Assembly: GCF_004118375.1 (NCBI RefSeq)
Contig: NZ_SDHX01000001.1
Coordinates: 2,297,693-2,361,692 of the forward strand
Length of the DNA stretch: 64,000 bases
Source of the DNA: Oleiharenicola lentus
GTDB taxonomy: Bacteria > Verrucomicrobiota > Verrucomicrobiia > Opitutales > Opitutaceae
Direction of reading: 5' to 3'
Positions within the stretch are counted from its first letter, which is position 1. Every line of letters begins with the position of its first letter. The notes under the pieces are model-generated. The model ran no database searches and had not been told where the DNA came from. It was given only the letters and a program-made list of their open reading frames with translations. The position numbers were made by a program, and so were the translations under genes. Below are positions 27,792 through 37,817 of the stretch, in pieces.

Positions 27792-28457
27792 ATGTTCCGG
27801 TCCGTTCTGTTCCTCAGCTGCGCCTTCGGGCTCTCGGCCATCGCCGTGATGGCGGCCCCGTTGATCGGGCGCATGGACGGCGACAACTACGTCTCGCCCA
27901 CCGCACAGTTTCGGATCCGCGCTCCCGTCCTGACCGAACTGGGCGGCACGATCAGTGACACGGAGAACGTGGTCACCTTCCAGGACAACTACGGCACGCA
28001 CATCAGCGTGGCCTGCTTCCCGATGGATGCCTCCCAGCGCTGGGAATACGACACGCGCGGCCTGCGCGACTACCTGCTGTTCTTCTTCACGGATGTCGTG
28101 ATGGCCAACTTCGCGTCCCGATTCCGCGGGGCCTCGGTCGAGAGCGCCCGCTTCCTGCCGGATTTGCAGGGGGGCGCCCTGATCGGCTACTCGCTGCTGC
28201 CCGGTGGATCTCACTTTGAGCACCTCAGCCGCGTGCTCGACGGTCCGCCGGCTGATCCCGCCGTGGCCAAGCGCGGCACGCTGATTTTTGTGCGCGACCG
28301 CCATGTCTATGCCATCAGCATCGAGCTGGCCGAGCGCGTGACCCAGCGCAGCACCTACCGGCTCACGAAGGAGGAGGAAGACAACCAGCTCTCCACGCGC
28401 CTCACCGCCATCCTTGAACGCGTGAGTTTCACCAACGACCGCCCCCGCACGCCCTGA
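27792..28457 (+). CDS. Exported hypothetical protein
   Basis: 221 residues from ATG 27792. A signal peptide (MFRSVLFLSCAFGLSAIAVM) ends at an AAP site. The mature part contains YVSPTAQFRIRAPV and a regular alternation of polar and hydrophobic residues suggesting a compact beta-sheet domain. The Y-x-S/P-x-x-x-F-x-I pattern resembles the start of PsbP-like or 'DUF1795-like' folds, but this is only a likeness. It lies 44 bp after ksgA and 2 bp before the GreA-like gene. No function is assigned. Confidence 0.7.
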   Translation: MFRSVLFLSCAFGLSAIAVMAAPLIGRMDGDNYVSPTAQFRIRAPVLTELGGTISDTENVVTFQDNYGTHISVACFPMDASQRWEYDTRGLRDYLLFFFTDVVMANFASRFRGASVESARFLPDLQGGALIGYSLLPGGSHFEHLSRVLDGPPADPAVAKRGTLIFVRDRHVYAISIELAERVTQRSTYRLTKEEEDNQLSTRLTAILERVSFTNDRPRTP

Positions 28458-28459
28458 TC

Positions 28460-28930
28460 ATGCCCAAGACCGAACTGCACGCGCGCATCCTCGCCCATCT
28501 CCGGGCCGAACTCGAAGCCATGACCAAGGCGGCCCTCGCCACCCATGAGGAGGCGACGCACGAGGAGAACAAGGCCGAGGACAAATACGACACCCGCGGC
28601 CTCGAGGCCTCCTACCTCGCCCACGGCCAGTCCCGGGCCGCCGAGGAGGCCGCCGAGGCCGTCGCCCAGTTCACCGCACTGAAACCCCGCGATTTCGGCC
28701 CGGGCGAGGCCATCGCCCTCGGCGCGCTGGTGCGACTCGACGACAACAGCCGCTACTTCATCGGTCCCCGCGCCGGGGGCACCGAGGTCGAGACCGACGG
28801 CGCGATGGTGATGGTAACCACGCCTTCCTCGCCGCTGGGCCGGCAGCTGGTCGGCCGCCGGCAGGGCGACCGCATCACGCTCACCCTCGGCGCCCGGCGC
28901 AGCGAGCGGACCATCACGTCCGTGGCCTGA
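28460..28930 (+). CDS. GreA/GreB-family transcription elongation factor-like protein
   Basis: 156 residues. The N-terminal half is alpha-helical with the segment [20 protein letters not shown], reminiscent of the Gre coiled coil. The C-terminal half resembles the Gre FKBP-like domain: [35 protein letters not shown]. The 'P-x-S-P-L-G-x-x-L-x-G-x-x-x-G-D' stretch is characteristic. True Gre factors rescue stalled RNA polymerase through acidic residues at the coiled-coil tip; whether they are kept here is unclear. It sits in the trpC-to-FKBP gene string. Confidence 0.8.
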   Translation: MPKTELHARILAHLRAELEAMTKAALATHEEATHEENKAEDKYDTRGLEASYLAHGQSRAAEEAAEAVAQFTALKPRDFGPGEAIALGALVRLDDNSRYFIGPRAGGTEVETDGAMVMVTTPSSPLGRQLVGRRQGDRITLTLGARRSERTITSVA

Positions 28931-28980
28931 GCCCCGGTTTGCCCGTTGACGGCTCCGTCGCGCGGGCTTGTCTTTGCCCC

Positions 28981-29313
28981 ATGGCCTCCGACCAACTCCT
29001 CATTGAAAAACTCAAGGCCGGCACCGGCGCGTCCCCCAAGAAGGGCGATCTCGTGACCGTGCACTACACCGGCTGGCTGACCGACGGCAGCAAGTTCGAC
29101 AGTTCCGTGGACCGCGACGAGCCGTTTCATTTCGGCCTCGGTCTGGGCCAGGTCATCGGCGGCTGGGATTTGGGCGTGGCCCGAATGCAGATTGGCGACA
29201 AGGTGCGCCTGACTATCCCGCCGCACCTCGGCTACGGCGCGGGCGGCTATCCGGGAGCCATTCCGCCCAACGCGACGCTCATTTTCGAGGTCGAGCTGCT
29301 CGCCATCGGCTGA
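28981..29313 (+). CDS. FKBP-type peptidyl-prolyl cis-trans isomerase
   Basis: 110 residues from ATG 28981; an in-frame upstream ATG at 28939 would add 14 unconserved residues. The classical FKBP core is nearly complete: [51 protein letters not shown] and [14 protein letters not shown]. Active-site tyrosine, phenylalanine and tryptophan are present. With no signal peptide it should be a cytoplasmic folding catalyst. Confidence 0.96.
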   Translation: MASDQLLIEKLKAGTGASPKKGDLVTVHYTGWLTDGSKFDSSVDRDEPFHFGLGLGQVIGGWDLGVARMQIGDKVRLTIPPHLGYGAGGYPGAIPPNATLIFEVELLAIG

Positions 29314-29422
29314 TGACCGGCCGCTCCACGGCCCGGCGTGTTTCCCGCCGGTTGGTGGGCAGCCCGCTGGCGGCCGCGCTTAGTGCGCGCGAGCTTGCGG
29401 CCCACCACCCCCTTGCCTTCGG

Positions 29423-31999
29423 ATGACTGTTCCGGCTCTGCCTCCGCTTGCGCCGCTGCCCGGTCGCCCTGATTCGGGTGTCGTGCTCGATCGTTTCCTC
29501 GCGGCCATGGCGGCGAAGGGCATCACCCTCTACCCGGAACAGGAGGAAGCCATTCTCGCCCTCTTCGACGGCCAGAACGTTGTCCTCAACACGCCGACCG
29601 GCTCCGGCAAATCCCTCGTCGCGGCCGCGCTGCACTTCAAGGAACTCTGCGCCGGCCGCCAGTCGGTCTATACCTGCCCGATCAAGGCGCTGGTGAACGA
29701 AAAGTTCCTCAGCCTCTGCCGCGACTTCGGCCCCGAGAACGTTGGCATGATGACGGGCGACGCGTCGGTCAACCCGCAGGCGCCCGTCCTCTGCTGCACG
29801 GCCGAGATCCTCGCCAACATCGCCCTCGCCCGCGGCGACACCGCGCCCCTCGGCGCGGTCATCATGGACGAGTTTCACTACTACTCCGACGCCGAGCGGG
29901 GCTACGCCTGGCAGGTGCCGCTGCTCACGCTCCCGCAGGCCCGCTTCCTCCTCATGTCGGCCACGCTGGGCTCGACCGAGTTTTTCGAGCGGGAAATGAC
30001 GAAGCTCACCGGCGCGCCGTCGCTCACCGTCCGCAGCGACCGCCGGCCGGTGCCCCTCAGTTTTGACTACTCCGAGACGCCGCTGCCGGAAAAACTCTCC
30101 GACCTGCTCCTGCTCAAGCGCGCGCCGATCTACCTCGTTCATTTCACCCAGCGCGCTGCCTCCGAGGCCGCGCAGGCGCTGATGAGCCTCAACGTCTGCA
30201 CCAAGGAGGAAAAGGCCGCCCTCGCCACCGAGCTCGAGCGCGTGAAGTTCAACAGCCCCTACGGCCGCGACATGAAACGCTGGCTGCGCCACGGCATCGG
30301 CGTCCACCACGCCGGCCTGCTCCCGAAATACCGCATCCTGGTCGAGCAGCTCGCGCAGAAGGGTCTGCTCAAGCTCATCTGCGGCACCGACACGCTCGGC
30401 GTCGGCATCAATGTGCCGATCCGCACCGTCGTGTTCACGCAGCTGTGGAAATACGACGGCCAGAAGGCCGCCATCCTCAGCGTGCGGGATTTCCGTCAGG
30501 TCGCCGGGCGCGCCGGCCGGGCCGGTTACGACGACCAGGGCTACGTTGTCGTGCAGGCGCCGGAACACATCATCGCCAACAAGCAGGCGGAGGCCAAGGC
30601 CGCCGCCGACCCGGCGAAGAAAAAGAAACTCGTGAAACAGGCCGCCCCTGAGGGCACCGTCGGCTGGGACGCCAAAACCTTTGAGAAACTCATGACCGCG
30701 CCCGCCGAGGAACTGGTCTCCCGCTTCTCCGTCACCCACGGCATGTTGCTGCTCATGCTTGGCCGCGACACCGACGGCTGCCGCGCGATGCAGCGGCTCG
30801 TGCGCGACTGCCATGAGAAGCCCGCGAAGAAGGCCGCCCTGCGCAAGCGCGCCTGGCAGCTGTTCCGCGCCCTCGTGGATCGCGGCATCGTTGAAATCCT
30901 GCCGCGGGCCGACCGTCCGCCCGCTGGGCGCAAGGTCCGGGTGAACGTCGCGTTGCAGGACGATTTCTCGCTTCACCAGGCGCTCTCCCTCTACCTGATC
31001 GACACACTGCCCAAGCTGGACCGCGAGAGCGCGGACTACCCGTTCAGTGTGCTGACACTCAGTGAAGCCATCGTGGAAGACCCCGAGCAGATCCTGCGCA
31101 AACAGGTGGACCGGCTGAAGACGGAGAAACTCAACGAGCTCAAGGCCGCCGGCGTGCCCTACGACGAGCGCATGGCGCAGCTGGAGGAAATCACCGAGCA
31201 CCCGAAACCGCAGCGGGAGTTCCTCTACGACACCTTCAACGCCTTCGCCGCCGCCCACCCGTGGGTCGAGGGGGAAAACATCCGGCCCAAGTCCATCGCG
31301 CGCGAGATGTTTGAGCGGTATATGTCCTTCGCCGACTACATCCGCTTCTACGGTCTCGAACGCAGCGAGGGCCTGCTGCTCCGGCACCTCATGCAGACCT
31401 TCAAGGTCCTTTCCCAGACCGTGCCCGAGTCGTTCAAGACGGAATCCGTCGTGGAAATGGAGGACTACTTCCGCGAGCTCATCCGGGCGATCGATTCGAG
31501 CTTGCTTGAGGAATGGGAGCGCCTGCGCAACCCGGAGTTCGTCGCCGCGGAAGCCGCCGACAAACCGGCGCGGCCCTCGAGCTACGACGTCACGCGCGAC
31601 CTCGCGGCCTTCCGGCGGGCCGTGCGCATCGACATTCTGGGCTTCCTCCAGGACGCCGCCGCCCGGGACTGGGACGCCGCCGCTGCTCGCCTTGCCGAGC
31701 CTGAGCCGGCCGCCGGGGCCACCCCGGAGAGCGCGCAGCTGGCCGAAGCCCGCCGTCTCGAAAAATCCTTTGCCGCCTACTTTGAAGCCCGCGGTCGTTA
31801 CCGACTCGATCCGGAAGGCCGTTCCGCCCTGAACACGCATCTCTCCGAGGAAGTCGGCCAGTGGCAGATCGCCCAGGTGCTGGTGGATCCCGAGGGACAA
31901 AACGACTGGGAAGTCCGCTTTACGCTTTCGCTCGCCGAATCCCGCGCCGCCGCCGCGCCGGTGCTGCGCTTTCTGACTGTCGCCCCGGTGGGCTCCTGA
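29423..31999 (+). CDS. Ski2/MTR4-like DEAD/DEAH-box RNA helicase
   Basis: 858 residues. RecA-like domain 1 has Walker [13 protein letters not shown], motif Ia [13 protein letters not shown] box MDEFHYYSD and motif III LMSATLG. Domain 2 has [31 protein letters not shown] and the [12 protein letters not shown] motif VI. The long C-terminal region resembles the DUF3516-type extension of bacterial Ski2-like helicases. It probably unwinds structured RNA during decay or ribosome work. The start at 29423 gives a short lead-in to the Q-type motif YPEQEEAI. Confidence 0.92.
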   Translation: MTVPALPPLAPLPGRPDSGVVLDRFLAAMAAKGITLYPEQEEAILALFDGQNVVLNTPTGSGKSLVAAALHFKELCAGRQSVYTCPIKALVNEKFLSLCRDFGPENVGMMTGDASVNPQAPVLCCTAEILANIALARGDTAPLGAVIMDEFHYYSDAERGYAWQVPLLTLPQARFLLMSATLGSTEFFEREMTKLTGAPSLTVRSDRRPVPLSFDYSETPLPEKLSDLLLLKRAPIYLVHFTQRAASEAAQALMSLNVCTKEEKAALATELERVKFNSPYGRDMKRWLRHGIGVHHAGLLPKYRILVEQLAQKGLLKLICGTDTLGVGINVPIRTVVFTQLWKYDGQKAAILSVRDFRQVAGRAGRAGYDDQGYVVVQAPEHIIANKQAEAKAAADPAKKKKLVKQAAPEGTVGWDAKTFEKLMTAPAEELVSRFSVTHGMLLLMLGRDTDGCRAMQRLVRDCHEKPAKKAALRKRAWQLFRALVDRGIVEILPRADRPPAGRKVRVNVALQDDFSLHQALSLYLIDTLPKLDRESADYPFSVLTLSEAIVEDPEQILRKQVDRLKTEKLNELKAAGVPYDERMAQLEEITEHPKPQREFLYDTFNAFAAAHPWVEGENIRPKSIAREMFERYMSFADYIRFYGLERSEGLLLRHLMQTFKVLSQTVPESFKTESVVEMEDYFRELIRAIDSSLLEEWERLRNPEFVAAEAADKPARPSSYDVTRDLAAFRRAVRIDILGFLQDAAARDWDAAAARLAEPEPAAGATPESAQLAEARRLEKSFAAYFEARGRYRLDPEGRSALNTHLSEEVGQWQIAQVLVDPEGQNDWEVRFTLSLAESRAAAAPVLRFLTVAPVGS

Positions 32000-32056
32000 G
32001 CCGCTCTTGACCCGGTTGCCGTGACGCACTGGACTCGCCCCGTATCCTATTCCGCC

Positions 32057-32509
32057 ATGTCCTCTCCCACCTACGACCAGCTCCGCGCCGACATCGTCAC
32101 CGCCATGAAAGCCCGCGACGCGGCCACGACCACCGCGCTCCGCACCATGGACGCCGCCATCAAGCGCGCCGCGATGGACGCCAACAAGGACATCGACGAG
32201 GCGCTGACTTTTGCGACCCTGCGCAAGGCCGTGAAGAACCTGTCTGACGCCCGCGCCGAGTTCGAGAAAGGCGGGCGCGCCGACCTGGTCGCCGCCAATT
32301 CGGCCGAAATTTCCATCCTGGAGAAGTATCTGCCCAAGGGGCTCGACCAGGCCAAGCTCGAGGCCCTCGTGGCCGAGGTCATCGCCGCTACCGGTGCCAC
32401 GACCAAGAAGGAAATGGGCAAGGTCATCGGTGCGCTCAAGCAGCGTCCCGAGGCTGCGCTCATCGACTTTGGCGCCGTCAGCAAGCTGGTGCAGTCGAAG
32501 CTGGTGTGA
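32057..32509 (+). CDS. GatB/YqeY domain protein
   Basis: 150 residues from ATG 32057. The family segments are present: LRADIVTAMKARD, TLRTMDAAIKRA-like region, EISILEKYLPKGL, and KKEMGKVIGALKQRP near the C-terminus. YqeY-type proteins share a helical domain with the tRNA-binding tail of GatB, the amidotransferase that makes Gln-tRNA or Asn-tRNA; their exact role is not established. It follows the helicase by 57 bp and may be cotranscribed. Confidence 0.92.
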   Translation: MSSPTYDQLRADIVTAMKARDAATTTALRTMDAAIKRAAMDANKDIDEALTFATLRKAVKNLSDARAEFEKGGRADLVAANSAEISILEKYLPKGLDQAKLEALVAEVIAATGATTKKEMGKVIGALKQRPEAALIDFGAVSKLVQSKLV

Positions 32510-32517
32510 GGATTTTT

Positions 32518-32567
32518 GGAGGACTCAGCTCCCGCTGAGTCGCGGCCCAGCGGGAGATGGGCCCTCC
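32518..32567. repeat. REP pair between yqeY and the convergent DTW gene
   Basis: GGAG precedes hairpin GACTCAGC-TCCC-GCTGAGTC (32522-32541), then GGCCCA(8)TGGGCC (32544-32563) and CTCC. The GGAGG/CCTCC ends and the GGCCCA stem are shared with the pair next to the RAYT gene. Confidence 0.8.
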
Positions 32568-32570
32568 ACG

Positions 32571-33287
32571 TCACACCCCCGGCAACTTCAGGAAATTATC
32601 CCGGCGGCGTCCGCTTTCACCCCGTGCCTTGTCGCGCGTTTGGGGATCGCTGTAGCGGTTGCGCCGGTAGCCGGGGCGATCCGGGTCGGAGGCGCAGGCG
32701 ATCTGGAATTTCTGCATGCGGTCGAAGACGTCCAGCAGCTGGTTCGGGCGTTCGTAGCGGTCGAGCCCGCTCTTTTCCAGCACGAGCAGGAGCTCGTGCA
32801 CGGCCTCCAGCGTGGACAGGCAGCCCTCCTGCGGCTGCTGCTTGATGATGTAGCGGCTCGGCGCCGTCGGCGTGAACATGATGCGCGGCAACCGTTGCAG
32901 GCCCGGGCTGAGCCGGAGCATTTTGCGCGCGAGCGGCCAGGTGGCATCCAGCAGGAAAACCACCAGCCGACGGCCGCCGAGGTCCGCCGGGGCCAGCTCG
33001 CCCTGCGAGAGATTTCGCGCCTCGCGGCCGGGATAGAGCAGCACGCAGTGGTTCGCCGGATCGGAGATCAGCGCCTGCACCTCGTCGTGCCGGTCAAACC
33101 CCACGCCCATGTGCAGTTCGCTGTTGGGCAGGCAGAGGTGCGTGAGGCGGCCGGTGCCCGCCTTCTCCTCCTTGAATTCCTTCGGGTGCATGAGGAACAC
33201 GAACCGCGTGCGGGTCGGCATGGCATGCAGCGACCCGCACCAGCAGTGCGCCTGCGGCCAGAAACAACGGTAGCACATGACCCTCAT
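32571..33287 (-). CDS. DTW-domain protein (tRNA-uridine aminocarboxypropyltransferase family)
   Basis: 238 residues. The N-terminus has paired cysteines MCYRCFWPQAHCWC, a zinc-binding set seen in this family. The signature D-x-T-W appears as FLLDATWPLARKM, followed by RIMFTPTAPSRY and the C-terminal STLEAVHELL. DTW enzymes transfer the aminocarboxypropyl group of SAM to uridines in tRNA (acp3U). Here the motif reads DATW. Convergent with yqeY. Confidence 0.87.
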   Translation of the reverse strand: MRVMCYRCFWPQAHCWCGSLHAMPTRTRFVFLMHPKEFKEEKAGTGRLTHLCLPNSELHMGVGFDRHDEVQALISDPANHCVLLYPGREARNLSQGELAPADLGGRRLVVFLLDATWPLARKMLRLSPGLQRLPRIMFTPTAPSRYIIKQQPQEGCLSTLEAVHELLLVLEKSGLDRYERPNQLLDVFDRMQKFQIACASDPDRPGYRRNRYSDPQTRDKARGESGRRRDNFLKLPGV

Positions 33288-33428
33288 GCCCGGAGCCTGG
33301 GCCGGCCCCGGCCGGTGTCAGGCCTGCATTTCAATCCACCCGGCTCACCACGACTGCGCATCGGGGCAACTTTCGGCTTCATTCAGGAACGGCTTCTGCC
33401 AGATTATTCCCGTCACCCCCAACCCGAC

Positions 33429-34004
33429 ATGACACCCCCTCGTCTGATCCCCCTCATTCGATCCCTCAGTCTCGGTGCCGTTCTCCTTCTGCCGGTGGCG
33501 GCCTTCGCCGCCAAGGAAGAGGTTCTGCTCGACTTCAAGCGCATCTCGCGCGACGGGCCGGAAGGTCCGGTTTACCGCTGCTATGAATATGCGTGGAATG
33601 ACTGGAACAAGAAGATCATCGACCTGCCCGGCAAAGGCGCGCTGATCCAGGCTTCGAGCGGCAAGGGCAATCTCGGCGAAAGCAAGACGATGCTCAAGCT
33701 GCACAAAACGCCGATCATCGAGATCGACTATGTCATCGGCAACGCCAACCAGGCCGGCAGCCTCAACTTCAAGCTCATCGACAAGGACGGCACCGAATGG
33801 TCCTGGCCCATCCCCCTGAGCGGACTGGCCCGCGGCGCGGACCAGCGCCTGCGGATCGATCTCACCAAGCCCGGCACCGAGGCGAAGGCCGGCAAAACCC
33901 CGGGCATGGATCTCGCCAAGCTTCACACCTGGGAAATCATCGGTGACTGGGGTGCGGCCAAGGTCGAGGTCCTGCTGGTGCGGGTGGTCGGCTTTAAATC
34001 CTGA
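33429..34004 (+). CDS. Exported hypothetical protein (carbohydrate-binding-like)
   Basis: 191 residues from ATG 33429. The signal peptide (SLSLGAVLLLPVAAFA) is cleaved before AKEEV. The mature domain has repeated beta strands such as LIQASSGKGNLGESK, IIEIDYVIGNANQAGSLNF and LHTWEIIGDWGAAKVEVLL. The pattern 'long-loop, W, then K-V-E-V-x-L-V' resembles small beta-sandwich domains of the kind that bind sugars, but this is only a resemblance. It ends at a strong terminator. Confidence 0.65.
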   Translation: MTPPRLIPLIRSLSLGAVLLLPVAAFAAKEEVLLDFKRISRDGPEGPVYRCYEYAWNDWNKKIIDLPGKGALIQASSGKGNLGESKTMLKLHKTPIIEIDYVIGNANQAGSLNFKLIDKDGTEWSWPIPLSGLARGADQRLRIDLTKPGTEAKAGKTPGMDLAKLHTWEIIGDWGAAKVEVLLVRVVGFKS

Positions 34005-34041
34005 CCGGATCCAGTCTGCGCCGGCTATTCCAATAACAAAA

Positions 34042-34066
34042 AAGGCCGCCGGTATCCGGCGGCCTT
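34042..34066. terminator. Intrinsic terminator between convergent genes
   Basis: An 11-bp stem AAGGCCGCCGG/CCGGCGGCCTT (34042-34052 and 34056-34066) closes over TAT. It is followed by CGTGTTTT on the plus strand and TTTTTTGTTATT on the minus strand, so it can stop transcription from both sides. Confidence 0.88.
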
Positions 34067-34091
34067 CGTGTTTTGGCAGGGGGACCTGCGC

Positions 34092-35492
34092 TCACCCGCA
34101 GAACGAGTAGTCGTAGGGGGCGCGCATCTCGCGCTTCAGGTAGGTGTTGGCCTCCTTGGCGTGGGCGCCGACGAAAAGTTCCTTTTCATAGTCCCACTTG
34201 AGCTTGCGCTTCGTGCGGAGCGAGATCGCCCCGAGGTGGCACATGTTGGCCGAGCGGTGGCCGGTCTCGACGTCACAGATCGGCAGCTCGCGCGACTTCA
34301 CGCAGTCGAAGAAGTTCAGCATGTGGTCCTTGCTGGCATAGAGACGCGTGGCGTCGGCCGGCAGCGGCTTGCGCAGCAGCTCCGGATCGCTGGCCTTGAT
34401 CTCGTCGCGGTTGACCCAGATCCAGCCCTCGGGGCCCTCGAAGCGGATGCCGTTGCGCTGGCCCTCGGGGTTGTTCTTGGCGCCGTAGATCGAGTCATCC
34501 TTGGTCGAGAAGATGTGCAGGCCGGTGCCGTCGGCGTAAGTGTAGCGCACTTCGTAGTCGGCGATCGTGGTGTAGCCGCCGGGGATGGGCTCGGAGAGGC
34601 GCGTGGACTCGACGCTCTGGGGGGCGATCTGGCCGACCGCCCAGTAGGCGATGTCGTTGTGGTGTGCGCCCCAGTCGGTCATCGTGCCGCCGGAATATTC
34701 ATACCAGAAACGGAACGTGCCATGGCAGCGCTCCTTGGTATAGCTGATGGCCGGGGCCGGCCCGAGCCAGTAGTCCCAGTTGAGCCCATCGGGTGCGGGC
34801 GACGGCTTGAACGGCCCCTCGCGCAGCCCCGCGGGCAGCCAGACCTTGGCGACCTTCAGCTTGCCGAGGCGGCCGTTGCGCACGAGCTCGCAGGCGAGAC
34901 GGAAACGCTGCATGCTGCGCTGCTGCGTGCCGGTCTGGAGAATGACCTTGTTGTCGCGCACCGCCTTGATGACGTGCCGGCCCTCGTCCACGGTCAGTGT
35001 GAGGGGTTTTTCCCCGTAAATATCCTTCCCGGCCTTGGCGGCGGCGATGTTGATCAGCGTATGCCAGTGGTCGGGCGTGGCATTGACGATCACGTCGATG
35101 TCCTTGCGCTCAAGCACGCGGCGGAAATCGGAATAAACCTCGGGATTGTGCCCGAGTTCGCGGTATTTTGCGGCCGCCGCGGCCGTGCGGCTGGTATCCA
35201 CGTCGCATACGGCGAGCAGGTTGCCGTGGTTGCCGGCGTTCTGGCCGTCCCAGGTGCCCATGCCGCCGCAACCGATCAGCGCGATGCCGGGTTTGCCGTT
35301 GGCGGATTTGGCCTTGGCGATCGCCGCGTCGGTCTCGGCCGCCTGCAGCTGCTGGCGCTCGACAAACCAGGCCGGCAGGCCGGTCACCGCGGCCAACGCA
35401 CTGCAGCGTTGGAGAAACTTCCGCCGTGAAATAGAGAAGGAGTGCACCGACGACGCCGTCTCCGGCGCCTTGCTGGGAGTGGGTTCTTTCAT
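34092..35492 (-). CDS. Tat-exported Gfo/Idh/MocA-family oxidoreductase
   Basis: 466 residues from ATG 35492; the open frame extends further upstream but without conserved sequence. A twin-arginine signal (SRRKFLQRCSALAAVTGLPA) shows folded export. The Rossmann fold starts IALIGCGGMGTWDG, and the substrate/cofactor motif is YGEKPLTLTVDEGRH. TMTDWGAHHNDIAYWA and PICDVETGHRSANMCHLG are typical of the secreted subfamily abundant in Verrucomicrobia and Planctomycetes. It probably oxidises or reduces a sugar derivative in the periplasm; the substrate is unknown. Confidence 0.92.
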   Translation of the reverse strand: MKEPTPSKAPETASSVHSFSISRRKFLQRCSALAAVTGLPAWFVERQQLQAAETDAAIAKAKSANGKPGIALIGCGGMGTWDGQNAGNHGNLLAVCDVDTSRTAAAAAKYRELGHNPEVYSDFRRVLERKDIDVIVNATPDHWHTLINIAAAKAGKDIYGEKPLTLTVDEGRHVIKAVRDNKVILQTGTQQRSMQRFRLACELVRNGRLGKLKVAKVWLPAGLREGPFKPSPAPDGLNWDYWLGPAPAISYTKERCHGTFRFWYEYSGGTMTDWGAHHNDIAYWAVGQIAPQSVESTRLSEPIPGGYTTIADYEVRYTYADGTGLHIFSTKDDSIYGAKNNPEGQRNGIRFEGPEGWIWVNRDEIKASDPELLRKPLPADATRLYASKDHMLNFFDCVKSRELPICDVETGHRSANMCHLGAISLRTKRKLKWDYEKELFVGAHAKEANTYLKREMRAPYDYSFCG

Positions 35493-35680
35493 GGGGTTGA
35501 TGGGCAACAGCCCGGCAAAGATTTCCAGCGCGGGCCGCTTCGGGCAACTCCTAAGCCCCGGGTTTTTGTGTGAATCTTTGCAGCCGGCCCAAGTTTCTTT
35601 GCCAGAGGTCGGACAGTCTGCCTCCGGGCGCGTTGACGTGGCGCCGGGGATGAGTCCATTACCCGCCAACCCTTCCGTCC

Positions 35681-36586
35681 GTGCCCTCTCCACGCCTGCC
35701 CGTTGTCCCACTTGCCTGTGCGCTGCTCGGTTGCGGCCTGCCCGGGCTGCTGCCGGCCGACGATCATGTGATGGTCATCGCCCTCGCCGACCAGAACTAC
35801 ACCCGGGAAAAATTCGCCGACGGCAAGGCGAAGCCCGAGACCTATGTCGTGATGCCCGGCAATTTTTTCGGCGGCAACACCGTGGACCGCACGCTGGAAA
35901 AGATGCCCTTCCGCAAGATCGCCGGCCACCTAGCCTTCGAACTCGCCAAGCGCGAATACTGGCCCGCCGCCTCCGCCCACCAGGCCGACCTGCTCATGGT
36001 CGTGCACTGGGGCGTGACCGCGCCCCGCGCCTCGATGCAGGAGATGACCGGCCGCACCAGCCTCTCCACCGATACCACCAACACCCAGGATGGCATTGCC
36101 GCCGCCCTGGGCGGCCAGGCCGGTGATGTCGGCTGGGAGGTGGCCGAGCGCAGCAACCTCAATGCGATCTACGCCGACGACTTCATGAACCAGCAGGTGG
36201 ACGCCAATTCCGCCGAGGCCGACCGCCAGAACATCGCCCGCCTGCTCGGCTTGGCCACCTCGCTCAAGCGTTCGCAGGAGGCCTTCGTGCCGTCGGTGAA
36301 CGACATCGCCGTCCAGCACAGCCTCAAGGAGGAACGCTACTTCGTCATCGTGAAGGTCTATGACCTGCGCAAGTGGGAGAAGGGCAAGGTCAACCAGTCC
36401 ATCTGGACCATCCGCCTGAACATCGGCGCTCCGGGCAAGAATTTTGAGCAGGCGCTTGTCCGCATGTCGCGGGTCGGCGTGGACTGGTTCGGCCGCACGA
36501 CGGACGATGTCGTCGTGGTGCGCCAGAAGCAGTTCAAGGGCACGGTTGAGATGCCGCCGGTCATTATTCTGGGCGAGGAAAAGTGA
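35681..36586 (+). CDS. Exported hypothetical protein
   Basis: 301 residues starting at GTG. The signal peptide VVPLACALLGCGLPGLLPA either ends after LPA or is a lipoprotein signal with the cysteine at about residue 18. The mature part has HVMVIALADQNYTREKF and later LMVVHWGVTAPRA, RYFVIVKVYDLRKW and SIWTIRLNIGAPG, suggesting an alternating alpha/beta structure. No family is recognised. It is divergent from the oxidoreductase across 188 bp, where a TTGACG element at about 35632 could be a -35 box without a convincing -10. Confidence 0.62.
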   Translation: MPSPRLPVVPLACALLGCGLPGLLPADDHVMVIALADQNYTREKFADGKAKPETYVVMPGNFFGGNTVDRTLEKMPFRKIAGHLAFELAKREYWPAASAHQADLLMVVHWGVTAPRASMQEMTGRTSLSTDTTNTQDGIAAALGGQAGDVGWEVAERSNLNAIYADDFMNQQVDANSAEADRQNIARLLGLATSLKRSQEAFVPSVNDIAVQHSLKEERYFVIVKVYDLRKWEKGKVNQSIWTIRLNIGAPGKNFEQALVRMSRVGVDWFGRTTDDVVVVRQKQFKGTVEMPPVIILGEEK

Positions 36587-36657
36587 GCCCGTTGCTCCGG
36601 CCGGCCCCAAGCGCCTCGACAAGCCGGCGGTAATGCCCTTACAAGGGTCGGACCAAC

Positions 36658-37698
36658 GTGAGAATTCTCATTGTCGATGACCTGCCCCTTGGCCGCCAGC
36701 TGATCTCGGATGTGATCACCCTGATGGGTCACGAGCCGATCGAGGCTCCCGACGGCAATGCCGGACTGGCCCGCGCCCGTCAGGAACCGCGACCCGACCT
36801 CATCGTGCTCGACGTGAACATGCCCGGCATGGACGGCTTCGAGGTGTGCAAGACGCTCAAGGCCGATCCGTCGACCCAGGGCATTCCCATCATCTTCCTC
36901 ACCTCGCACAGTGAGCCCGAGGACCGCATCCACGGCCTCAACATCGGCGCCGACGACTACCTCGCCAAGCCCTTCGCCATCCGCGAACTCTCCGCCCGCA
37001 TCGACAAGCGGCTCCAGGCGCGCCAGGAAACCGAGATGCTGCGCCGGCAGCAGGACGAGATCCGTGCGACCTTCGCCCGTTTCGTTGCCCCGCAGGTCGT
37101 GGAAATCCTGCTCCGCGACCCGTCCCACCTCAAGCTCGGCGGCGATCTCCAGCCGGTGACGGTCATGTTCACGGACCTCGAGGGCTTCACCAGCCTCTCG
37201 GAGGAAACCTCGCCCGATCTGCTGCTCAGCGTGCTCAACCGCTACCACGAGCTCGTTTCCGGGCTCGTGCAGAAGCACGGCGGCATCGTCAACAAGTTCA
37301 TCGGCGACGGTGTGATGGCGCTCTTTAACACGCCCATTCTGCACGAGGACCATGCCCGCAGCGCGGTTCTGGCCGCCCTCGCCATCCGCGACGAACTGCC
37401 CTCGCTGCATGCCGAGTTTGATCCGCGTTTCCGCCTGCCCATCAAATACGGCATCAGCACCGGCCCGGCCATCGTCGGCAACGTCGGTGCCACGCATTGC
37501 ATGGATTTCACGGCGCTGGGCGACACGGTGAACCTCGCCTTCCGTCTCCAAAGTCTCGCCGTCGGCGGCCAGATAATCATCAGCGAAACCACCCGCGAGG
37601 GCCTGGGCCCCGACATCCTGGTCAGCACCTTGGGCGAACTCACGGTCAAGAACCGCTCCAAGGCGGTGGCCGCGTTCACCGTCACCGGCCGCACCTAA
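36658..37698 (+). CDS. Response regulator fused to class III adenylate cyclase
   Basis: 346 residues starting at GTG. The receiver domain (about 1-122) has IVDD, the phosphoacceptor D in LIVLDVNMPGMDGFE, and the KPF lysine. A short helical linker (RQQDEIRATFARFVAPQVVE) leads to the cyclase domain. Catalytic features are FTDLEGFTSL and GDGVMALFN (metal aspartates), VNKFIGD (adenine-specifying lysine) and ALGDTVNLAFRL (transition-state N/R). Phosphorylation likely controls cAMP output. No sensor kinase is adjacent. It precedes a PilZ gene by about 640 bp. Confidence 0.93.
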   Translation: MRILIVDDLPLGRQLISDVITLMGHEPIEAPDGNAGLARARQEPRPDLIVLDVNMPGMDGFEVCKTLKADPSTQGIPIIFLTSHSEPEDRIHGLNIGADDYLAKPFAIRELSARIDKRLQARQETEMLRRQQDEIRATFARFVAPQVVEILLRDPSHLKLGGDLQPVTVMFTDLEGFTSLSEETSPDLLLSVLNRYHELVSGLVQKHGGIVNKFIGDGVMALFNTPILHEDHARSAVLAALAIRDELPSLHAEFDPRFRLPIKYGISTGPAIVGNVGATHCMDFTALGDTVNLAFRLQSLAVGGQIIISETTREGLGPDILVSTLGELTVKNRSKAVAAFTVTGRT

Positions 37699-37817
37699 GG
37701 CAGCAAAGTCGAGCCCGGCGCGGGCAGCGCGCTCGTGCGCGCTTTGGCCGGCGGATCCACTCGTTTTGGCCCGCTGGTTCGCACTCACGTTCCGCCTGAA
37801 TGTGCCGATAAGCTGCC

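Noticed and set aside
32394-33428. Long plus-strand frame upstream of the exported protein at 33429
   Set aside because: This extension is antisense to the DTW-domain gene and has no family; the signal peptide at 33429 marks the real start.
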